Below, piece by piece: positions 12,401-25,063 of a stretch of 64,000 bases of DNA. Location: positions 124,001-188,000 of the forward strand of contig JAKEKT010000024.1 in the NCBI GenBank assembly GCA_021495925.1, written 5' to 3'. Under the pieces are notes generated by a model. That model ran no database searches, had not been told where the DNA came from, and saw only the letters and a list, made by a program, of their open reading frames with translations. How positions within the stretch are numbered: position 1 is the stretch's first letter; each line of letters begins with the position of its first letter. A program made the translations under genes and the position numbers. Source of the stretch: Diplodia intermedia (taxonomy: Eukaryota > Ascomycota > Dothideomycetes > Botryosphaeriales > Botryosphaeriaceae).

Positions 12401-13325
12401 CATCCCTCTGCTCTTGTGTCTTCTTGGTGCCTTTCTGCTTCTCCTCCCTCTTGCGCATCTGCATGGCTTTGCGCTTGCAGTTGCGGATCAGCATTGTTTC
12501 TGCGGACTCCAGCCTCCTGGCAATTTCCAACTGCTTGTTCTTCTTGTCCAGCAAGTCTCCATAGTCGCGATTAATCCAAATGTTTCGGATTCCGCCAGGA
12601 AAAGCGTCGAAAAGGGCGTCGAGGGCGTCGACATTGCACCACTTGTCGGGAATGTTGCTGACTAGCACGGTCGTGGCAGAGGCCCGGATGCGGTGAGAAG
12701 GCGAGGTCATCCAGCGCTGACGTTCCTGAATGTAGTTGAGCAACTCGGTATAAAAGACGTAGCAAACCCAGCCCAGGACGACGATAGCCATAACAAGGTG
12801 CCCGGTATAGCGGCGGGTGTGTGTGTTGCTCAGATTGCCCCAGCCATACTCGTCGAGGCCGTCGTTAGCAGGATTGTCGATGCCAGAAACGTTGAGCGGA
12901 ATAACAACAGGCAGGACGACAACCATGAGCGGCAAGAATATCTTGATCTCCATGAAGAGGAGGCGCACGAAACAGTAGGCGTCGAGGCCGCATTTCTCCA
13001 CGAAAGGCTTGCGCTTCGTTTCGAACACAGGCTTGATCCAGGCAAACCAGCCGTGAGGCGGAGGGTCGAAGCGCTGGCGTTCGGGCACGAGATAGGTGGT
13101 CGGAGCGCTGGGGTGGTGTTAGTGGGCGGAGGGCTACGCGGAATAGGGGACGCACTAGATGCGGCGGTACTTCTGGCGCATGAGGTAGAAGGTCCAGAAG
13201 AAGATGCCGAAGAAGACCATGCCGGTAGCCAGCGAGGCCATCAGCTGGTTGAAGGACATGCCCTCAGTCGCCGTGGCCTTGCCGGCATTCGGATCGGATT
13301 CGGTAAGATTGTTGAAGAGCGACAT
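9417..13325 (-). CDS. CSC1/OSCA/TMEM63-type mechanosensitive cation channel homologue
   Basis: Three exons (about 13325-13156, 13107-10439, 10387-9417), 1269 residues. The order is typical of fungal Csc1/Phm7/Rsn1 proteins. An N-terminal helix (LMASLATGMVFFGIFFWTF) is followed by a CGLDAYCFVRLLFMEIKIF segment, then the cytosolic RRM-like region beginning TTVLVSNIPDKWCN. The 7TM region starts near PWWTAYLKTTLVIAVVIG and includes FSGVFTGVEAELETQGYWF, QILAENLPKGSNYFFSYLLL and a C-terminal extracytosolic-domain-like tail. The intracellular loop is unusually long and carries a Gly/His/Arg-rich repeat (see repeat entry). Family members are hyperosmolality-gated Ca2+-permeable or lipid-scrambling channels; the local role is inferred. 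The start at 13325 fits the family; the first junction gives RRIYAPTTYLVPERQ. Confidence 0.92.
12058..12235 (-). repeat. Glycine-rich degenerate repeat in the CSC1-like loop
   Basis: The reading frame encodes successive units such as VGRGFGVVGHGLGRGFG, VGHGMERFGQG, VKGFGRARHG and RSFGAGN, a degenerate GHG/RGFG repeat in the cytosolic loop. On the plus strand it appears as recurring CCAAACCCACG/CCATG units. Confidence 0.6.
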
Positions 13326-15050
13326 GGCGGCGGACGCTGCTATGCGCTCGTAGGATGCATAGGTGAGGGGCGGGTAGGGTGAGGGTGAGGTGGAGCGGAG
13401 GAGCGAGGGCCGGGGTCGAAGGGAAGAGTGGTGAGGGAGTGGCGCGGTGTGCTCAGACCGCGGATGCACAGAGGACGGCGGGCTGAGATAGTGGGCGGGC
13501 GGCGACTGCGGCCGCCGCAGAGCCGTGCGCAGGGCCAAACAAGAGTGGGCCCTTGGCTGGCTTGACAGCTTGAGCCTTCGACGTCACCAATGAGCACAAG
13601 AGCACGCCTGGATGCGCGCCCGGCGCCAACTCAGCGGCTCGACCGCCACAGCTCCAGCAGCCCGCGGCGGGGCTGGCCGACGTTGCGAGCCGCGAGCGCA
13701 AGCGCCCGGGGCCAGGCGCGGGCGGCCCTGGGCCAGTGGTTTTTGCGACAGGCCCGCCGCCGAAACACTGCCGCCCACGCTGCGTGATCGTCGCATGGGG
13801 AACACCAACTCTAATGACGACTGCTCCACCGCCAGCTAGGTGCTGATCCATTGCGCCGTCGTGAACACACCTCAGCCGTGCTGCCGGCCATGGAAGCCAA
13901 CGCACCCGCGCTATCCCCTCTCCTTACGTCGTTTAACCGCACGCGAGATGTCGATTTGTCGTGCCGATCAACATCGGGATACAGCCTGCGCCACCTCGGC
14001 ACCCTTGCGCACTACCCAAGCGAACACGTAGGTATTTGCTGCTTTGCTGGCCCAACAGCGTCTACAAGTTTGCTTTCGAAGGCCGTTGCAGCCCCCGGCC
14101 GAAGTTGGAGAGAAGACAAGAGCAGAGCCAGGACGTGTGGGCAGATCTCGCTCGCAGCCCTCGCAAATCTGCATCCTCCGATCTACCGAAACGCGAATCC
14201 CTGCTGACATGCACTTGCAGCGCAGGTGGCAGGATTTTTCGAGAAAGCCGACGCACTGCGCCACCTCCACAATCAATAGCGCCACACCTGGCCCCCTCCC
14301 CTCTGCTCGCTTGCCTTGTTTCTGCAGGCCCAGGCGCCCGTGAACAACGGCTCTTCGCAACAAAGCAGCCCCAATCGCGCCGCAGCTGAAAGGCAGCCAT
14401 GCGCTTTGTGGCCAGGCCGCGACAAGTCCCCGTTCTGGCCCTATACCTGATTCACCTGCCGTCTCACCCGTTGCGTCTAGACAAGATCCTGGATCGCGGT
14501 CCGGGCCCTACCGTCCTTTCATCCCGCCGCCGGCCCCCCATCCCTTGAGTCGTCATCGTCAACGCCAAACATGCCGATTTCCGTCCCAGCACCGCCGCGC
14601 ACCCTCACCATGACTGCGGGGATTCGCGTGGAATGTTCTGCCGCCTGCCAATCACCATTCTGATCCCATCACCCCTTTCCAATCCGATCCTTCCATATCC
14701 CTCGGCTCACCCGGGCCGAGCGTGGGCTTCGCGAGATTGCGATGCACGTCATGAACCTTGCGTCCCCAGCCAGAGATGCTTGCGTGTTTGGCAAATCGCA
14801 TACCGTCCTCCTGAAAATGACATAACCAGCTTGGCAGTGCCTGGTTGTGGAATGCCACTCCTCTCGTCGAAGCTTGCAACTTCAGACGCGCTCCCCAGAA
14901 CTCATATTTTATCGCATTCTGTCAATGCGTCCGCACAGGCATCGCACATTAATCTAAAATCCATTCTGGATCATGCTAAAGTCGCAGACAGTTATTATCT
15001 ACATATCTACAGTCATCTCCTATCTTTTTACGTATTAGTGTTCCATCCGC
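13326..15050. other. Intergenic GC-rich region, no gene seen
   Basis: About 1.7 kb between the CSC1-like start and the FAD oxidoreductase end. Many overlapping open frames exist on both strands, but they reflect high GC content: none has domain motifs or a plausible splice pattern. Confidence 0.45.
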
Positions 15051-16921
15051 TCAGCTCCGCTTCGCTTCAAGCGAATTACCCCTCTTAACTTCCTCCTTCC
15101 ACATCAGCCTTTCCTCTTCCACGACGCCTGGACCCTTATACACACTCCCGTATAGCCCAGATGCCCAATCCTCACCCTCACCCTTCTTCGCAGCCTTCCT
15201 GCGATACCACCTGCCGTACACGAGCAGATAGTATAGCCTAAAGCACAGCAGCGCGAACTTATCCCTCTCCAAATCCTCAGGATAACTTGCGCCCAGGTCG
15301 ACGGCGGCGGCGATGCCGCTCATGATAGCAACTTCGTGGGCGTTTAACATGGTCCAAGAAGAAGCAAAGCGGGTGCGGCGGCGGCCCTGCAGCAGCCACA
15401 TCCACGGCACAACAAAGGCGTAGTGTGTCCACGAGTGGCAGAGCTGATGCCACCAGTCCTTCCTGATGACCTTCGACTCGTCAATCTCGTCATCCGTCCA
15501 GAGGTGCCCGTCCCGCTCTTTGTTGAGAAAGATGGTTTGGAAGACGTGGTCGTCGAAGTCCACGTCGGGCGGGAACTGGGCCTGATAGTTGGTGCAGTCG
15601 AAGCACATCTCGAGCTTGGTCATGTCCTGCTCGTACGGCTTGATGTAGTACATGGGCTTGAAGCTCTTCTTCGCACGCTCGCACCGCTCCGTCATGTCCA
15701 CGCCGCCCAGGCTCGTCACCGCCTGCTCCGGGTTGAATCCGTTCTCGTAGTGCCGCCGCATGTAGTCGGCGTCGCAGTGCGTGATGGTGATGTCGTCGGA
15801 GAACTTGGCCGCCCAGAGCACGCGCCGCTCGCGCCACGACGCCGTCTTGCCGAGCAGGCGTTTGGCGGTGTCGGCCCTGGAAGACTAACAGTTAGCGCGC
15901 ACAGGCCCCTGCCAGAGATCCTTCCCGATGGGGTAATCGGCGGGAAAGTGAGGCTCTCGATGACGTACAGACAACACAGCACCAGCTCGTCGTACCGCTC
16001 CTCCGTCTCGTCCGCAGCGGCATCGGCGTTGCTGGCCGGAGCTTCCGGCGCCCACGCGCTCGCCGGGTTGTGGCCGTCGGGCGCCGGCGTGCGCTTGATC
16101 GTCTTGACCACAACACCCTTCTTGTCGCGCCTCACCACCTGCGTCAGCTCCGTCGACAACCGCACCTCGACCCCGCGCCTCACGAGGTCCTTGTGCCAGT
16201 CCTCGTAGAAGACGCCGAAGTTGGGGAACACGACCATGGGCGGCTCGTTGCTGGCGATGCTCCTTTCGTCCGGCGGGTACCACATGCCGTACGTGGGGCT
16301 CGTGCAGATGCGCTCGAGGATGATGGTGGGCACGTCGGGCGTGTAGTTGCCGGTGCCCAGGAACAGCGCGATCATGGGCAGCGCGACGGCGTTGGCGAAC
16401 TCGGCCGAGAAGCGGAACAGGCGCATGAGCAGCCTGATGGGCAGCAGCGCGAAGAGCAGCTCGAGGGCGCGCACGACGCCGAGCATGCGCGCGAAGCGCC
16501 GGACCTCCTTCTGGTGGCGCGCGAGCAGCCGCGTCGGGTAGACGTTGGTCCAGAAGGTGTCGCCCTTGCCGAACGAGACGTGCAGCTCCACCGGGTTCGC
16601 GGCGTGGCCCTGCCGCGCGAACATGGTGAGCGTGTGGTGGAAGATGTACGACCCGCCCTGCACGCCCTGGTTCAGCCAGGACGCGCCGTGCTTCTGCGCG
16701 TCGATGGGGATCGAGAAGGCCTGCCCGCCGCAGTACGAGACGCTGTCGATGAGGGTGACGGCGAACTTGTCCGGGTGCTGCGAGAGGTGGTGCGCGCAAG
16801 ACATGCCTGTGCAGCCGAGGTGTCAGTGTGGGTTGCATTTACTTGGTGGTGTGGGGTTGCGCGTACCAGCTGCTCCGGCTCCCACCACGAGCACCTTCTT
16901 CTTTCCCTCCTTATTCGCCAT
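15051..16921 (-). CDS. FAD-dependent oxidoreductase (NAD(P)-binding / amine-oxidase-like, fungal family)
   Basis: Three exons. Exon 1 (16921-16867) encodes MANKEGKKKVLVVGAGAA, continuing across a GTACGC...CACAG intron into GMSCAHHLSQHP, a dinucleotide-binding GxGxxG with the usual acidic residue in VTLIDS. Exon 2 covers YCGGQAFSIPIDAQK, GVQGGSYIFHHTLTMF and SFGKGDTFWTNVYPTRL and ends LVLCC. After a second intron near 15970-15880 the protein resumes LADTAKRLLGKTASWRE, MYYIKPYEQDMTKLEMCFD, RKDWWHQLCHSWTHYAFVV and SGIAAAVDLGASYPED. This matches a widespread, poorly characterised fungal FAD/NAD(P)-binding family. A hydrophobic stretch around ALPMIALFLGTGN could be membrane-associated. The substrate is unknown. 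No breaks were seen. Confidence 0.85.
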
Positions 16922-18862
16922 GTTTGTCGTTGGCAGCAGCGGCGGTTCTTCTCGGGAAGCGGGCATGGATGAGACAAGTCGATCCTCGTCGTCAAACGGA
17001 AATGCACTCCGTAGACTTCACAGCCTATTGAGTCGCTTTCTCGTGCAACGGGGGTTCAGATCAATCAAGGGATGGTAAGCAGCGGAGGAGAAGGGCCCCC
17101 GAGGTTTTTGTCTCGTCGAAAGGCGCGTGTGCAGGCGCATGATGGCAGCTGCAACAAGCTCTCCAGCCATCTTTCCTTTGCGTCATGACTGGAATTTCCA
17201 AGCGTCAGGAGGAAGGGGAGCGGTAGACGATAGTAGTCAAGAGCGGCTGTATGAGGAAAAGCGCCGATCTTCAGGATCGATCTCCAAGCAATGAGCCCAG
17301 ACGTCAAAGATTGCCGACCGCTTAGATCCGTGGCTACGCATCGGGGGCAGGGAAGGATCGATATGTCTGGCGCTTGGATGGGAATTGATAGCTTTGTTGT
17401 AGCGCCCTGTGACTGGCTTGGTGTGTGGATTGGGAAATGCTGTTTGTGTCACTTGGAATGAGGGCAGAAGGCGATGACGTCAAGCTTCGCGCGGGCGCAT
17501 TCCCCAGACTACATGTCCTATCTCGACTTCTCCACCAGGAACACTTATTACAACTTCATGACCGACGAGATCATGCTCTACGACATGCAGAAAGCATTGT
17601 GACACCATTGCTTGAGAGGGAAGACGCAGCCTCATAGTGTAATGCTCCCAATGCTTCAACATTACAGCCAATTGAATTGAATGAAATATTGTGAACGGGA
17701 TGATGACAGTTTGTCTGCAAGCTTCTTTTATGAGTGTGTCGAGCGCTGTGTAACATGGCAGCGAAGCATGTCGTCCGTCCGCACCCACACCCTCACCAAG
17801 CTGTAGAAAAGCAACATCTACCAGTCGGGTGCAACATCAAACGCCACGCACGAAGAGCATTTTATCACCGCACGGCATCCTCTTGCCAAATATATTTCCC
17901 CCAGCTGGAACCAGAGTCCGACATGCAGCCAATCAAGTCGAGTTGATTTGCACAATGCCTGCGCATAACGCAGACAGCATATGTAACCCAACACTTTTTG
18001 CTACGCATTACGCGTGAGCTACCCACGAAATCTTTAAGCGAAATAATTCTCCTACATCGCAAATGCTATCCGTCACAGAGCCCAGACAGACTTTCTAACG
18101 TCCTCCCATCGTAGCATTTGCTGATTATCCAGGATCCCACTCCTGGCCACGCAATCCACCATGAAAGCCGGCCCAAAGCCACCGGAACCCTCCGACAACC
18201 GCCCAACCAGACCCTTCCCCCCCTCCCACGCGGGGCCGATCACAAAATCCCACAGAGCGGAACGTCGCATCTCCTTCAAACATCAAGCTTCCAAGATTAC
18301 CGGGCGTGTAACCCGAACGGGAAGGTCCTCCCCTCCAATCCTTCCGAACTGCCATCACGCACAGCAAGCCACTCCACAAAAGCCCGAATGTCCCGGCTCA
18401 TTTCTCCGAAAAGGGATCGTTATCCTGGGTCCCCTGAAAGGGACGGCAACGCGTAACAAGCCCTACAAAATGTGGGTCCCGTCGTCGTGGTCCGCCCCAA
18501 CGTTACTGGGAAGGGAAGTAGCTCTAAATGCTAGCCCTTCTTCTACTGCTTTTGCTTTTTGCTGCTGACATGTGAAAGACGTGCATGATGAGTGTCCGGT
18601 CACACCACGACTGGATGAACGCCGACAGCGTCGTTCGTAGACGTCATGCTTGCGCGCCTTTGTATGCTACAAGCTTCTGTGTAGATGCTATACAAGGTAT
18701 CCCCCTTTTTCCGATCTTAAAGCACCGATAGAGCCGCCCAATGAACCACCCGTGCCCTTCATTAGATTTTTCATAACAAAGCAGAGGAAAACAAAATAGA
18801 ACCTCTCCCGAAGTACGGGGAATAAAAAGAAAGCAGTCGCTCTGCCATCGTCCGATGCCTTT
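16922..18862. other. Intergenic, no gene seen
   Basis: About 1.9 kb containing the oxidoreductase promoter and the 3' flank of the CFEM receptor. Only short motif-free open frames. Confidence 0.45.
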
Positions 18863-20512
18863 TCAAATAGCATGATAACACGTCGCGCTCACCACCATGC
18901 CTGGGGGGTGCCCAACAGCCACTTCGTCTCCGCCGCCTCTTCCGCTGTAGCATACCCTACCGTCCCCCATCGCGTCCTTGCACCCACCCTTGACTTCCCG
19001 CTCCAAACTCTCCACCTCATCCAGCTTCACCCACTCCTCCCCCGCCTTGCTCACCCTCTGCACGATGCTGGTGCTCGTGTCGATCGCGCCGCCCCTACTA
19101 CTGCCCCCCGCGTTCCCATAGTAACTGCTGCTGCCGCCGCCTTTCCCGTACTTCCCGCTGCGAGTAGACCCGCGCTCGCGCAGGCGCGGGAAGCACTTGT
19201 AGACCAGCGCGCGCACGGCGGGCAGACAGGCGCACAGGATGCCGGCGTGGACCTCGATGGTGGACCAGTACCCGATGGGGACGTAGTCCCAGGTGACGTT
19301 CGTGCTGTTGGCGAACTGGATCATCCACTTGAGGCGCAGCATCGACACGACGGTGACGAACAGGCCGACGGAGAACATGGCCATGACGTGCAGCTTGCGG
19401 CGGGCGCTGAGCACGAGCTTGAGCACCTGCGGCAGCGGCAGCGTGATGACGACGAGGTCGAGCGCGATGTTGGCCGCCGCCGACGACCAGCCCAGCGCGT
19501 TGAGGTTGATGCAGCTGCCGGCGCTCTCGCTGTCCCAGTGCTTCCACGCGAGGTTGACCGGGTTGCACTGCAGCGAGACGGCCGTGACGAAGGTGATGGC
19601 GTAGGCGGCGCAGAGGAAGATGACAATGTAGACGTAGATGCGGAAGCGGCGGTCCGGGAAGATGCGCAGGTAGAAGCAGCAGATGCTGATTTTGACGAGG
19701 GAGAGGGAGGTGATGTAGAGGGATTCGTCGAAGTAGTAGATCTGTGGGGTTTTTGCCGTTAGCTGGGCTGCTGCTGGGAGAGAGGGATGAGTGGTGGCGG
19801 ACATAGAGGATGTGCGTGATCTCCTTGGGTGTGACCGTCCACATGTCTTTGCCTAATCCTGCATCGGCAACTGGTGACGGCGGTCAGCGAATAGTTGGTA
19901 GGCTTCTAGATCTGGTGGTGACTTACGGACAACTGAAAGGACTGAGAGTGGTATCATGACCGGCTGGATGCAATCAACGTCAGCGAAACCCTTCCGCGCC
20001 CACAACCAGCAGTGCACTCACCAGCGTCATCAACATCACGGCATCATCCCACCCGAAGTCACCACCTAGCACTGGTAGGCGGGCCAACAGCCGCATGAAA
20101 ATGGCGATCAGAGCGATAATGGCTCCGCCGACGCCAATGTACGAGACATGCTTAGTCCTATCCCGATACTCTGCCCCACAAGAAGATAGGGTAACGTTTT
20201 TGGTGAACAGTGCCTGCTTGGTGGTGCACTCGGCCAGGGAGCAGCCCTCGACATAGTTCTTCAGCGCTGCATTGGTGCAAATGCATGTGACATTTGTTGC
20301 GGAGCATTCGGATTGCTGGATACCCCACATGAGGCATGTTTTCTAAGAGCTGCGGTCAGCCGTTGACTTTCGGCGCGCGAGCGTAGTAAAGAGGCCACTT
20401 GCATACATACCCCGCACGCTGGTAGCGCTTCCAAGACTGACTCGAGAGGGTTGGATTGCGCCAGCGCGAGCAGCGGGCTCAGCACGAGCACCAGCAGCCA
20501 GAGAAACCGCAT
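18863..20512 (-). CDS. CFEM-domain, rhodopsin-like seven-helix receptor (PTH11-class)
   Basis: Multi-exon gene. The N-terminus MRFLWLLVLVLSPLLALAQS is a signal peptide, followed by a CFEM domain with eight cysteines: LPACGVCMQ / KTCLMWGIQQSEC / TCICTNAALKNYVEGCSLAEC. After a short linker come seven membrane helices of the fungal rhodopsin-like type: YIGVGGAIIALIAIFMRLLA, GGDFGWDDAVMLM, SLSLVKISICCFYLRIF, CNPVNLAWKHWD, LGWSSAAANIALDLVVITLP and a last helix near VHAGILCACLPAVRALV. The cytosolic tail is Gly/Ser-rich and lower in complexity. Introns fall near 20400-20345, 20020-19980, 19930-19870 and 19815-19742. PTH11-class proteins sense surfaces or ligands and signal through G proteins; the ligand here is unknown. 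Confidence 0.9.
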
Positions 20513-23500
20513 GGCTGGGCGGTTGGCAAGAAAGGCGAAAATCGGAGAGACAGGTGAGCCAGTGGGAGGGCGAAGAGAAGGCTTGGGTGGGAGGGCTGAT
20601 CAGGATGTTATCCAAGATCCATCCCGTAGCTTGATGGTCCCGCAACAATGGCATCCGGCAGATACGGGCGTATGTAAAAGGCAGGGAGGACGGCCGGTTG
20701 GGGCCAGGAATAGGCAGAAGGCATAGTGATAACACCCGGAGTATATTTGCGGCAGATCAGCCCGACGGCGACGGGGGAGGGAGGCCAGACCTTCACCCGG
20801 TACCATGCTAACGGATAGCGCGGCCATGGACTGGATGCGGGCAAGATTGACGCAAGGGAAATTCTCAACCAGCCTCTTGGCACCAAAGGAGAGGGAAAGT
20901 GGGCTGAAGGAAGCAGCCCGACGGGCGAGTGGACAGAGAGAGCCAGGCGAGCGGCGTGCATGGGAATGGGGGCTCCACAAAACAGCTGAGGGTGACGGCG
21001 CATCCCCCAGGAAAGCGCTCCGGTGGCCGGCGCCGGACGGGGCTCGAGCTTGAGCTCGTGATGGAGCAGGAACTCGGCACAAACGGGATACGGCGGGTCG
21101 GTTGATGGGGGCCAGACGGTGGTGCCCAGCAAATCATCCGCGATTGCGCAAGGGCCGTGGGCGCGGGCTAAACGGCGGGAGAGGCCCGCTCCTTGGTGCC
21201 CGCTGCACGGTGCCCGCTGAAACGAACGAACGGCCTCAGGGTGCAGGTGCAACGGCTCGCCATCGTGGGCGACGCGGTGGTGTTTCAGGACCCGGCGCCG
21301 CTTCTGAGTGCGCAGATGCAGTTTCCAGCCTCGCGGATGCAGGTGCCTGGGCTAACCGGCACGCTGGGTGAGGAGACGCGTTGGACGGGGCGTGGCAGGT
21401 CGCGACGGGTGACAGTTGGGCGGTGCGGGTGCCGATCGCGGTTGACGTTTTGGACTCGGTTGGCGTCGGGGCGCGCGGCTGCACATCCCGAAGCGGCACA
21501 GTGCCCTGCTCTCTCCCCACTACCACTTCGCCCCTGCGGCACCGCGCCTCTATCACCATCCGCTTACGCGAGATGAGCCTCCGATCCATGTGCAGCCGAC
21601 GGTGGCGCCGCCGTGCTGCAGTTTCATCTGTCGGCAATTCCTGGCCAAGCCTGCCTGCCGGACGCCTCTTTCATGCTTCACCGCGTCGCTTCCATCTATG
21701 CATGCCATTTCAAATACAGGAGGGCATGCGCCATGATTTAGACAACGAGATAGCCCGGTGTTCCAGGCAGCATCGCGTCAAGTCTTTTCATCCCCACTGC
21801 GTGCGGGTCCCACCGAAATACGGCCAGAAGTGTGGCACCATCAGAGCAACGCTGCACCGCTGAAGGATGGAATTATTGGCTCCTGCTCGCAGTCTCTTGC
21901 GGATTCAGATTAGCGGCTTTTCTTGCGGCTGTGAACAAGTAGCAGCAACCTCTCTCGGACTAGCTTACCGTTGCGACTGGAGTAAAGGCATACCGATTTG
22001 GCCTCTTCGTTCATCATCCGCTGCAACATTGCGCGGCTTGTTGTCATGAGGCTGGTTTCTAATTCTTCTTGACAAACATAAACCCCGCAATGCATCTTGT
22101 GGCATTGAGGGGTTGATGCGAAGATCATGGACTCGGCAGACGCTAGCCATATACGACACTGCTCGGTTTCTCTTGGTTGTTGAACTCTACTGCTAATGGG
22201 AAACATTACCTTTTGTTCCTCCATTCCATGTACGTACACGAATCATTTACCCACTTAATTTCACTCAACAATGCCTAGTGTAATCTTTACGCAATCGCTT
22301 ACTGTATCTGCGTGGTCTTTCCATCAAGTTCCAATCCATGGGAACCTTTTCTTTCCTAGTCTTCTATACCACAGTACCCCTGAACCCTCGTCCTTAGTAG
22401 TGGTCCAGCACTTGACGGCTTCTTATTGCACGTGACCTCGCTTAGTCGACACAAAATTTTGGAAGTAGTTTGTTCATACCATTTTTCATCTTTCTGCGTG
22501 TGCCAACACTCACATCGGAATTTTTCTACTCCAGTGGCCATGTTATTCGAACACCTTCTTCAGCCGAGGGCTCAACCAAAGAGACTTTTATTTGTCATTC
22601 CGAAGTCGGCTAAAGAAAGCGAGGCGAACAAAACGCGCATCCGGCTCCTCCAAGAGCGTCTATGGATCGACCAAGAGAGGGCTTAAATGACTGTGGATCC
22701 TGTATGCGGGTACCGCTCTCCGCGCACGCGAGACCACAAATTATGCTGGGCGTTGATGGCAGGCAAAAACGCGCCCAAGCTCGAGTCTACCACACCAGCA
22801 GCACTCGAGAACCCTTGTCGACGACTTCATCCTTGCTTCAATAGCCGACTGTGACACCGAGATTTGCATGCGTTGGGCCCTCACTGGGCTCCATGGGCAT
22901 TTTTCTTTGTCCCGATGTATTCATGGCCGCTTACGCGAGTCTGATGCAAAGGGTTCGCTTTTCTTTCAGGGGTTCACGACAGTCCCTTGGAACGAAGCTG
23001 AGAACCTTACTGCCAATCGTATAACGTAGTGGCTTTCTACCAGTCTAACATGAACCAAGGTTGTCCGTATCGGTGGTTCCAAGCCAACGTGGAGACCAGA
23101 CATGAGAAACTGGACGATTTGGAGTAATTTTACGACCTGTTCGAGCAGGAGCTCGGGCTCACCGAGCTTGCTCAGCCACAAGGACCTCAACACAGGAAAT
23201 ACCATGGCCGCAATTAACCTCGCTTCTCTGGCTCGCGGAAGCAGGGTCCCTTCCGTTCAAGTGGGCGATGCATCATCGAAGCAGAATCCTCTTGACCCTG
23301 AACCCGCCCTACCTGACTGGGCTCGGCTTTTGAGGATCAAGTCGAAGTTTTCGCTCTAGTCCTGCACGGTCATCTACTCGGCAACGTTATCACTCTGGTA
23401 CTGGGATGGCTCCCGCTGAATGCAATATCCGGAACATTCTGACCCAACCGTGGCGTCGATTGGAACAAAAACGATGCACTACGTCCGCTTGTAAAGAATG

Positions 23501-23536
23501 CCGATATCTCCTTACGCCCTTGCTCGCCCAAATCTT
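20513..23536. other. 3 kb without a supported gene; possible decayed coding remnant at 22.9-23.4 kb
   Basis: The first kilobase is GC-rich upstream sequence of the CFEM receptor. Between about 22860 and 23440 on plus, stretches such as YNVVAFYQSNMNQGCPYRW, EKLDDLE (then TAA), FYDLFEQELGLTELA and LVLHGHLLGNVITLVLGW look protein-like but are broken by several stops and frame changes. I cannot assign a family; a decayed transposon or gene is possible. Confidence 0.3.
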
Positions 23537-24649
23537 CTATACGCCATCACCAAATTCGTAGTGATTCGTCCATCTCTTGTCATACTCGCCCGATGCATCC
23601 ACAAATCGCAGATCAGTACCGAGTCTGATCTTGTTGTGCGGGTCATGGTTGATAGTCGAAGCGTGGATCATATGGGGCTTATGCAAAACAACATCACCAG
23701 CCTCGTAGGTCGTCAGCAACCACCTCCTCTTGTAGTCCCGACCGAATTGTGCGGGACCATCGGCAAGGAGACCGGTGCTCATCATGTTCTGGTTGAAGGC
23801 ATTTTTGGTCTCCTCGTCGTTGAAGCCTGCCGCCTTGGCCTTTTCGGTGAAGTCCCTCTCAATCGTCTGGCCCAGGTTGTCGCCTATACCTAGTGGTCAG
23901 CAGCGGCTCAGAAGTGTCTGAATGGACGTGAGTCTTACTGTTCTCCAGGTAGATAAGACCGCCGCCTCGGATGTCGATGTCGCCGATGGGCACCCATGCG
24001 GTGAACGAGTTGGGCTGGCCGTAGCGGAGGAAAATTTGGTCGTAGTGGACGCCAATGGCGTGGTTCCCCGGCGTGTTGTTCCTGAGCAGCGTCCGGCGCA
24101 GGCCCAGCGTGTTGTCGTCCCAGCCGGACATTTTCCCGATGAAGTTTCGCAGGACGGGGTGCTGGACGAAATCCTTGCAGTCTGCCAATCGCAAGTGAGC
24201 CTCGTGTTCATGAGCGGGAAATCTTGGATTAACTTACACCACTCCTCGTAATGTGCCTTCAGGGCTAGGTCAACGAAGGTAGCGGCGGTTTCTTCTCCAG
24301 GACGGCCATTTCCGCCGACGGCGCCTGCTCCAATGCCAGGGTAATCGGCGTTGTTTTTGGAGTCGTCGAAGATGCCCTCAACAGGCTCGGTGCCGGGCTT
24401 CAGAACGCCGCTGGGAGCCATCATGGCAAAGTACTTCTCGCGACACTTGAGGACGTCCTCGCGAGGCAGCAGCCCCTTCAGGAAAACATAGCCGTTCTCG
24501 TCGTACTTCTTGCGCAGCTCCTCGATGGGCTCGTCTGGACTCGATGGCTTCAGTGGCGCAATTTCTGCAGGGTCTAGCTGGCCGTCGTTCACATAAAGTT
24601 TGCAGCCAGGCCAGCTGGCGTCGAGCTCGGGTGATGCTGCGTGAGGCAT
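23537..24649 (-). CDS. Phytanoyl-CoA dioxygenase (PhyH)-family Fe(II)/2-oxoglutarate oxygenase
   Basis: Three exons (24649-24238, 24181-23939, about 23886-23537), about 334 residues, with clean GTAAGT/GTAAGA donors. Family features are YDENGYVFLKGLLPREDV near the N-terminus and the GVHYDQIFLRYG segment, which supplies the first His-x-Asp iron ligands. Later come FTAWVPIGDIDIRGGGLIYLE and the distal HKPHMIHASTINH with RLGTDLRFVD, supplying the second His and the Arg for 2-oxoglutarate. These proteins hydroxylate acyl-CoAs or secondary metabolites; the substrate is unknown. It is transcribed divergently from a Zn2Cys6 regulator gene with 414 bp between the starts, so that protein may control it (inference). 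A TATA box lies 70 bp upstream. Confidence 0.9.
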
Positions 24650-25063
24650 TGTGGATGAATGTGGGGTAGACGAAGTTCGAGTCGCTGATGTATCTTAGTC
24701 CGGCGCAATGAAGGCTGGATTTATATACGGCTTTGTCGACTGCCGCCACATGTGGTAAAGGAGTGCACAAGAGGAAGACAGCGGTCGGAGCGTTTTACTG
24801 CGTGGACGCTCTTATCGTCCAATGGCGGCGGCCGTGAACCCAATCAGAAAGGCCGTAGACTGGGGCGAGAGCACGCCGTCCGGAGCTCGTGCCTCTGGCC
24901 GCCCCGCAAAGTTTCCCCGCATTTTCGGTCCATTTTGGGGCGCCACACAGACGTCAATCAGCGGGATCGGTCGCCGAAAGCAGGATCAAAGCAGCAAGTA
25001 GCCCCTGCCCTAGCTAAACACCCATCTCACACTCCACCTCCCTCGACCCCGTCCCAGCCGATT
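24650..25063. promoter_or_regulatory. Divergent promoter between the dioxygenase and Zn2Cys6 regulator genes
   Basis: 414 bp shared upstream region. It contains the minus-strand TATA element at 24719-24727, clustered CGG/CCG triplets (GGCGGCGGCCGTG near 24822 and CCGTCCGGAG near 24870) of the kind bound by Zn2Cys6 factors, and a CCAATCA box near 24840. Function is inferred from layout. Confidence 0.45.
24719..24727 (-). promoter_or_regulatory. TATA box of the PhyH-family gene
   Basis: TATATAAAT on the minus strand, 70 bp upstream of the ATG at 24649. Confidence 0.5.

Noticed and set aside
16070..16972. 300-codon plus-strand open frame
   Set aside because: Antisense of the FAD oxidoreductase; no domain.
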